Shown here one piece after another: positions 60,141 to 64,000 of a stretch of DNA of 64,000 bases. A program made the position numbers and the translations under genes. The first letter of the stretch is position 1. The number at the start of each line of letters is the position of its first letter. The notes below the pieces were generated by a model. The model worked only from the letters and a program-made list of their open reading frames with translations, was not told where the DNA came from and ran no database searches. The stretch is from Planotetraspora sp. A-T 1434 (GTDB lineage: Bacteria; Actinomycetota; Actinomycetes; Streptosporangiales; Streptosporangiaceae): positions 62,001 to 126,000 of the forward strand of contig NZ_JAOEGB010000001.1 in the NCBI RefSeq assembly GCF_025420585.1, given 5' to 3'.

Positions 60141-62558
60141 GTGAGTGGTCGGACACGTATTCGGCGAGGCGTGATCTCGCGTTCCTGGGTGCCGGCGGCG
60201 GCGGGTTACACCGCGCTTGTCATCGGCATTCTGGACATCATCAAAGGCGTTGTCCCGCATTTCCGGGCGAGCAGGATCAGCGAGATCGCCAGCGTTCTGC
60301 CGGGAAGCGTCACCACGCTGGCCGAGGCGGCCATGCTGCTGGTCGGCGTCCTGTTGATCATGCTCGCGCACGCCCTGCGGCGGCGGAAGGTGCGGGCCTG
60401 GCGTGCGGTGATCGTGCTCCTGCCGCTCGGGGCCGTCGTCGAGGCGCTGCGGTGGCGGCATTCGATCGCGGCCTCCATCAGCGTGGTCCTTTTCGTCGTT
60501 CTCCTGGTCAATAGGCGCGAGTTCTACGCCCTTTCCGATCCGCGATCACGCTGGCGGGCGCTGTGGAACTTCCTCGCTCTCGGCGCTTTCGACATCGTGA
60601 TCGGGTGGGTTCTCGTCATCACCCACTCCCGCGCCATGATCGGCCAGCCGAGCTTGAGCGACCAGCTCCAGCACGTGCTTCTCGGCCTGTTCGGGCTGGA
60701 GGGGCCGATCCAGTACGCCTCGGAGCGCACCGGCGACCTGGTCTACTACTCGCTCGCGGGGCTCGGCGCGCTGACCGCCGTCACCACGCTCTACCTGGCG
60801 CTCCGGCCGGAGCGGCCCGCTGCGGCGCTCACCCCCGACGACGACCGGCGCCTCCGCGCCCTGCTCGACCGGTACGGCAGGCAGGACTCCCTCGGCTACT
60901 TCGCGCTGAGACAGGACAAGAGCGTGATCTTCTCCACGTCGGGGAAGGCCGCCATCGCCTACCGGGTGGTCGCGGGGGTGATGCTCGCCAGTGGCGACCC
61001 GATCGGAGACGTCGAGGCGTGGCCGGGAGCGATCAAGCGCTTTCTGGAGGAGGCGAGGCGGCACGCCTGGGTCCCGGCCGTCATCGGATGCAGCGAGACC
61101 GGCGGCGAGGTGTGGACCAGGGAGGGCGACCTGTCCGCCCTGGAGCTGGGTGACGAGGCCATCGTCGAGGTCGCCGACTTCACCCTTGAGGGCCGGGCCA
61201 TGCGCAACGTCCGCCAGATGGTCAACCGTACGGAACGGCTCGGCTACATCTGCCAGGTGCGGCGGGTCGGCGATCTCACGGAGGTGGAGCGCGAGCGGAT
61301 CCGCAACGCCGCCGACTTCTGGCGCGGCACCGAGACCGAGCGCGGCTTCTCCATGGCGCTCGGCCGCTTCGGCGACCCCGCCGACGCCGGCTGCATCGTC
61401 GTAACCGCCCACAAGGACCCGGCCGCCGGCGCGTCCGGGGACACCGTTCAGGCCAGGGACACCGTTCAGGCCGGGGACACCGTTCAGGCCAGGGACACCG
61501 TTCAGGAGGGTACGGCGACGCCGGGCGGGGACATCCGGGCGGTCCTGCACTTCGTGCCATGGGGCCCGGACGGCATCTCGCTCGACCTGATGCGCCGTGA
61601 CCGCGAGGCCGACCCAGGGCTGAACGAGCTGCTGATCGTCAAGGCCCTGCAGGCCGCGCCCCGGCTGGGCGTGACCAGGGTGTCCCTCAACTTCGCCATG
61701 TTCCGCTCGACCCTGGCCAGAGGGGAGCGCCTGGGCGCCGGGCCGGTGCTGCGGGCCTGGCGGGGGATCCTCGTGTTCCTGTCCCGCTGGTTCCAGATCG
61801 AGTCGCTGTACAAGTTCAACGCCAAGTTCCGCCCGTTCTGGGAGCCGCGGTTCCTGGTGTACCCGACGGCTCGTGACCTGCCGCGCATCGGCGTCTCGGC
61901 GCTCCAGGCGGAGGCGTTCCTGACGATCGGCCCGCCGAGGCCCGGTGCCTGGCTGCGGGGCCTGCGAAGGGGCTTACTGCGACGGTGGGGCGGGCCATCG
62001 GTAGAGGTGCTCGGGCGGTCCGGTGGTGCCGTACCGGAGACCGACGGTCACCCGTCCGTCGGCCGCCAGGTCGGAGATGTACCGCTGGGCCGTGGCGCGG
62101 GACAGCCCGAGCCTTCCCGCGACGTCCGTCGCGGTGACGGGCCCACCGGCGCCGCGCACGGCGTCCACGACAAGCTGGGCCGTGTGGCTGGAACGCCCCT
62201 TCCTGACCGCCGCGTCGACGCGGTCGCCCTCGTGCAGCGTCCACACGGCGCGGTCGATCTCCGCCTGACTGAGCGGCAGGGCGCCGCCCAGCCGCCCGTG
62301 AAACCGCGCGTACGCGCGAAGCCCCTCGGCGAGGTCGCTCTCGGAGAACGGCTTGACCAGGTAGTTGACGACGCCGCGGCCGAGCGCCTCCCGGACGACC
62401 GCGGCCTCGGCGGCGGTGTGGGCGACGGCCGCGAGCATGAACCCGGGCACCCTGCCGACATACCGCGCGTGCAGGTCGGCGACCCGGAAGTCGTCGTCCA
62501 CGACGAGGACCCTGATCACGGCGCCCCTCCCGGGATCGATACCGCGCCGGACAGGTGA
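60141..62558 (+). CDS. MprF-like protein with DUF2156 (phosphatidylglycerol lysyltransferase) domain
   Basis: The first ~245 residues contain about six membrane helices; a DUF2156 GNAT-like domain follows (DRYGRQDSLGYFALRQDKSVIFSTSGKAAIAYRVVAGVMLASGDPIG, AVIGCSETGGEVW, ELGDEAIVEVADFTLEGRAMRNVRQMVNR, NFAMFRSTL, KFNAKFRPFWEPRFLVYP). The family adds amino acids to membrane lipids. The conserved fold ends near 61970, but the frame stays open to 62558 across the antisense of a decayed regulator gene, adding ~195 doubtful residues. A hexapeptide tandem insert (61440-61510) interrupts the domain. GTG 60129 is an alternative start. Confidence 0.8.
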   Translation: MSGRTRIRRGVISRSWVPAAAGYTALVIGILDIIKGVVPHFRASRISEIASVLPGSVTTLAEAAMLLVGVLLIMLAHALRRRKVRAWRAVIVLLPLGAVVEALRWRHSIAASISVVLFVVLLVNRREFYALSDPRSRWRALWNFLALGAFDIVIGWVLVITHSRAMIGQPSLSDQLQHVLLGLFGLEGPIQYASERTGDLVYYSLAGLGALTAVTTLYLALRPERPAAALTPDDDRRLRALLDRYGRQDSLGYFALRQDKSVIFSTSGKAAIAYRVVAGVMLASGDPIGDVEAWPGAIKRFLEEARRHAWVPAVIGCSETGGEVWTREGDLSALELGDEAIVEVADFTLEGRAMRNVRQMVNRTERLGYICQVRRVGDLTEVERERIRNAADFWRGTETERGFSMALGRFGDPADAGCIVVTAHKDPAAGASGDTVQARDTVQAGDTVQARDTVQEGTATPGGDIRAVLHFVPWGPDGISLDLMRRDREADPGLNELLIVKALQAAPRLGVTRVSLNFAMFRSTLARGERLGAGPVLRAWRGILVFLSRWFQIESLYKFNAKFRPFWEPRFLVYPTARDLPRIGVSALQAEAFLTIGPPRPGAWLRGLRRGLLRRWGGPSVEVLGRSGGAVPETDGHPSVGRQVGDVPLGRGAGQPEPSRDVRRGDGPTGAAHGVHDKLGRVAGTPLPDRRVDAVALVQRPHGAVDLRLTERQGAAQPPVKPRVRAKPLGEVALGERLDQVVDDAAAERLPDDRGLGGGVGDGREHEPGHPADIPRVQVGDPEVVVHDEDPDHGAPPGIDTAPDR
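61440..61510 (+). repeat. In-frame 18-bp tandem repeat within the DUF2156 domain
   Basis: GACACCGTTCAGGCCAGG-type units start at 61440, 61458, 61476 and 61494, encoding DTVQAR/DTVQAG copies. The insert falls between CIVVTAHKDPAAG and IRAVLHFVPW, probably in a surface loop. Confidence 0.85.
61974..62519 (-). pseudogene. Decayed CitB/DcuR-type response regulator lacking the phospho-acceptor
   Basis: 181 codons from GTG 62519. The receiver begins IRVLVVDDDFRVADLHARYVG but passes directly from AAVAHTAAEA to AVVREALGRGVVNYLVKPF. The usual ~47-residue stretch with the phosphorylated Asp (DLVLLDxYLPD) and the TAxRD strand is missing, in frame. The C-terminal winged helix (VTATDVAGRLGLSRATAQRYISDLAADGRVTVGLRYG) is intact, so DNA binding may persist. 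It overlaps the kinase remnant by GTGA, and its whole length is antisense to the extended MprF-like frame. Confidence 0.75.
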
Positions 62559-62735
62559 GCCCGCGGGGCGGCCGGTGACTCGATCGCGCCCGGGATGCGG
62601 GCCACGAAGACCGCGCCGCAGTCCGCTCCCGACGGCCGGGTCAGCGACAGGTCGCGGCCGTGCCTGCGGGTCAGCCGCCGGGCGAGCGCCAGGCCGACCC
62701 CGTGCGAGCGGGCGTCGTCGGCGGCATGACGACCG
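62516..62735 (-). pseudogene. 3' remnant of a CitA/DcuS-type histidine kinase
   Basis: The minus-strand frame ending at 62516 reads ARSHGVGLALARRLTRRHGR then DLSLTRPSGADCGAVFVARIPG, the G2 box and final strand of a HATPase domain, with its stop overlapping the regulator start. Everything upstream (sensor, H-box, N-box) is absent. Together with the deleted receiver this shows a two-component operon in decay. Confidence 0.7.
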
Positions 62736-62759
62736 ACCCGACCGCCGCGCGCCTGACCT

Positions 62760-62871
62760 CCGAACGTCCTCGACGTGCTCGGCTCCTTCTCCCCGAAACG
62801 TGAAGGGCAAGAAGGACACGATCGACCTCGCCAAGGCCCACACGACCGAGTTCGTGAAGGCGGTCAAGTAG
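62760..62871 (+). pseudogene. Unrecognised gene fragment next to the kinase remnant
   Basis: A short plus-strand frame ends VKGKKDTIDLAKAHTTEFVK and AVK before TAG at 62869. It has Lys-rich composition unlike the surrounding Arg-rich antisense frames and no start or ribosome site. It may be the 3' end of a gene joined here by the deletion that removed the kinase. I cannot name the family. Confidence 0.35.
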
Positions 62872-62874
62872 GGA

Positions 62875-63528
62875 TCACGACGCGCGGCGGCTGGCCGGGG
62901 CCCGCTGAGGTTCAGCCTCGGCCGGTCCCGTCGCCCGCTGCGGCGGCACCACCGGGGTCGGCCGCACCAGCCCCAGCGCCACGACCTCGTTGGCCAGCCG
63001 GGTCCGCCGGTTCGTCCCCTCGGGGATGCGGAATTTCTGGTAGAGCCGCAGCAGGTGCTGCTTGACGGCGGCCTCGGTCACGACGAGGTCGTCGGCGATC
63101 TCCCGGGCCGTCGCCGGGGCCACGAACGCCTCGTCGGACAGGGCCGGCCGGCACAGCGAGGTCAGCACGTCGACCTCGCGGCGGGTCAGCTCGGGGGCGG
63201 CGGCCCGGCGCAGCTCCACCTCGGGGGCGAAGTCCTCGCGGGGGATGCCGCCGACCCGGGCCCGGGCGGCGCCGAAGGAGACGACGTCGCCGTCGTCGAG
63301 CACCCTCCTGGCGATCGGCCTGCCGTTCACCCGGGTGCCGTTGCGGGACAGACCCAGGTCAACGACGTACAGGTAGGGCCCGCGACGGACGAATTCGGCG
63401 TGCAGCCGTGACACGCTCGGATCTGTCAGCCGGATGTCCACGCCTCGCCCTCGGCCGATCGTGGTGATCTCGGGGCGCAACGGCACTACCTCGCCGCTGT
63501 CCTCGATCCGAATGAACGGCCCCTCCAC
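62875..63528 (-). CDS. FHA domain protein with C-terminal helix-turn-helix
   Basis: 217 residues. The FHA domain (residues ~5-95) has TTIGRGRGVDIRLTDPSVSRLHAEF, LYVVDLGLSRNGTRVNGRPI, for binding phosphothreonine. A LuxR-like helix-turn-helix follows (ELTRREVDVLTSLCRPALSDEAFVAPATAREIADDLVVTEAAVKQHLLRLYQKF). It could couple Ser/Thr kinase signalling to transcription; the kinase at 11.3-13.6 kb is a candidate partner only by family logic. GTG 63528 with GGGGAGGAA. Divergent from citrate synthase. Confidence 0.88.
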   Translation of the reverse strand: MEGPFIRIEDSGEVVPLRPEITTIGRGRGVDIRLTDPSVSRLHAEFVRRGPYLYVVDLGLSRNGTRVNGRPIARRVLDDGDVVSFGAARARVGGIPREDFAPEVELRRAAAPELTRREVDVLTSLCRPALSDEAFVAPATAREIADDLVVTEAAVKQHLLRLYQKFRIPEGTNRRTRLANEVVALGLVRPTPVVPPQRATGPAEAEPQRAPASRRAS

Positions 63529-63601
63529 GGCAGTTCCTCCCCAGGTAGCCCGCCGTTACTTTCGCTACAGCTCCGGCTTACCCAGACGTGGCGATCTGGA
63601 A

Positions 63602-63621
63602 TCTCCTTTGCCATAAGGAGA
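63602..63621. promoter_or_regulatory. Palindrome in the FHA/citrate synthase gap
   Basis: TCTCCTT-TGCCAT-AAGGAGA is a perfect inverted repeat with 7-bp arms, 88 bp before the citrate synthase start. It may be an operator; a TAGACT -10 candidate follows at 63675-63680. Confidence 0.4.
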
Positions 63622-63709
63622 ATCCTTCTTGAAATTGGTCTGGACCTTTGGAGAGCGGTTTACCTGCTCACGGGTAGACTTCGGGCGAAGATAAGCGGAG
63701 GAAACACTC

Positions 63710-64000
63710 ATGGCGGACAAGCCCACCAAAGGCCTCGCCGATGTCGTTGCCGCGTCCACAGCGCTCAGCGACATCGACGGCAAGGCCGGTCGGCTCTTCT
63801 ATCGTGGCTACGACATCCACGACCTGGCCGGCCGCACCACTTTCGAGGAGACCGCGCACCTGCTCCAGCACGGCTCGCTGCCGACCCGTGAGCAGCTCGC
63901 CGACTACGGAGCCGAGCTCGTCAGGGGCCGTAGCCTGGGCGCTCTCGTCGAAAGCAACATCCCCGAGATCGCCGAGAAGCAGGGGCCCATGGAGGCTCTG
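63710..64000 (+). CDS. Citrate synthase, 5' part
   Basis: 97 codons are visible and the gene continues past the window. MADKPTKGLADVVAASTALSDIDGKAGRLFYRGYDIHDLA is the N-terminus of bacterial citrate/2-methylcitrate synthases, followed by TFEETAHLLQHGSLPTREQL. It should condense oxaloacetate with acetyl-CoA (or propionyl-CoA). ATG at 63710 has GGAGGAAAC upstream. The catalytic His and Asp residues lie outside the window, so the exact type cannot be judged. Confidence 0.9.
   Translation, partial: MADKPTKGLADVVAASTALSDIDGKAGRLFYRGYDIHDLAGRTTFEETAHLLQHGSLPTREQLADYGAELVRGRSLGALVESNIPEIAEKQGPMEAL

Overview
The window is 64 kb of high-GC DNA with short intergenic gaps, many GTG starts and frequent ATGA/GTGA overlaps. 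It carries a housekeeping gene set typical of a filamentous actinomycete. Gene content and order (guaB-guaB3-choD-like-guaA, pcrA, a 131-residue B12-binding mutase subunit, sucCD, a PerM/DUF6350 gene, purN-purH, folD, citrate synthase) match the core chromosome of Streptomyces and its relatives as I remember it. Non-Streptomyces features and several lineage-type repeats make a Streptosporangiales member my best guess; this is inference, with no marker gene to prove it.

Layout. 1-9.2 kb: a LuxR/TrmB-type regulator cut by the window edge, guaB and guaB3, an amino-sugar catabolic pair (SIS protein and nagA) divergent from a DeoR regulator, and glpD. 9.2-19 kb: a receptor Ser/Thr kinase with a beta-propeller lipoprotein, an aldehyde dehydrogenase with a GMC oxidoreductase, and guaA. 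19-23.6 kb: a DUF3800-like gene with a duplicated structured element, then a cluster of three Roadblock/LC7 proteins and two DUF4388-like proteins. 23.7-31.6 kb: cell-surface genes (acyltransferase, polysaccharide deacetylase, GT39-type transferase, Stealth phosphotransferase, CDP-alcohol phosphatidyltransferase, sulfotransferase). 31.9-39 kb: envelope-stress signalling (a PspC protein, an OmpR-type two-component system with a secreted repeat protein, a PspC-fused kinase with its LuxR-type regulator). 39-50.3 kb: GCS2 ligase, metallopeptidase, CPBP protease, FetB-like permease, PIG-L deacetylase, pcrA, a secreted protein, icmB-like gene and penicillin acylase. 50.3-58.9 kb: a broken GNAT gene, sucCD, perM, DUF4190, purNH, folD. 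58.7-64 kb: esterase, MprF-like protein, a decayed two-component system, an FHA-HTH protein and the start of citrate synthase.

The strongest unexplained signal is a dispersed repeat family. At five intergenic loci, always just 3' of a plus-strand gene, copies of GTGATCATGCA recur every 52-53 bp (five helical turns), first in forward and then, at four of the loci, in inverted orientation, so that those arrays are converging quasi-palindromes. At one locus two substitutions in the innermost forward copy are mirrored in its inverted partner. A second family is a small MITE-like element. One complete copy, with CTAG at each end, supplies the stop codons of both flanking convergent genes. Other points of note are a decayed two-component system whose response regulator has lost its phospho-acceptor segment, a probable CTG start for purN, and a ferredoxin-like CxxCxxCxxxC motif in the GMC oxidoreductase.
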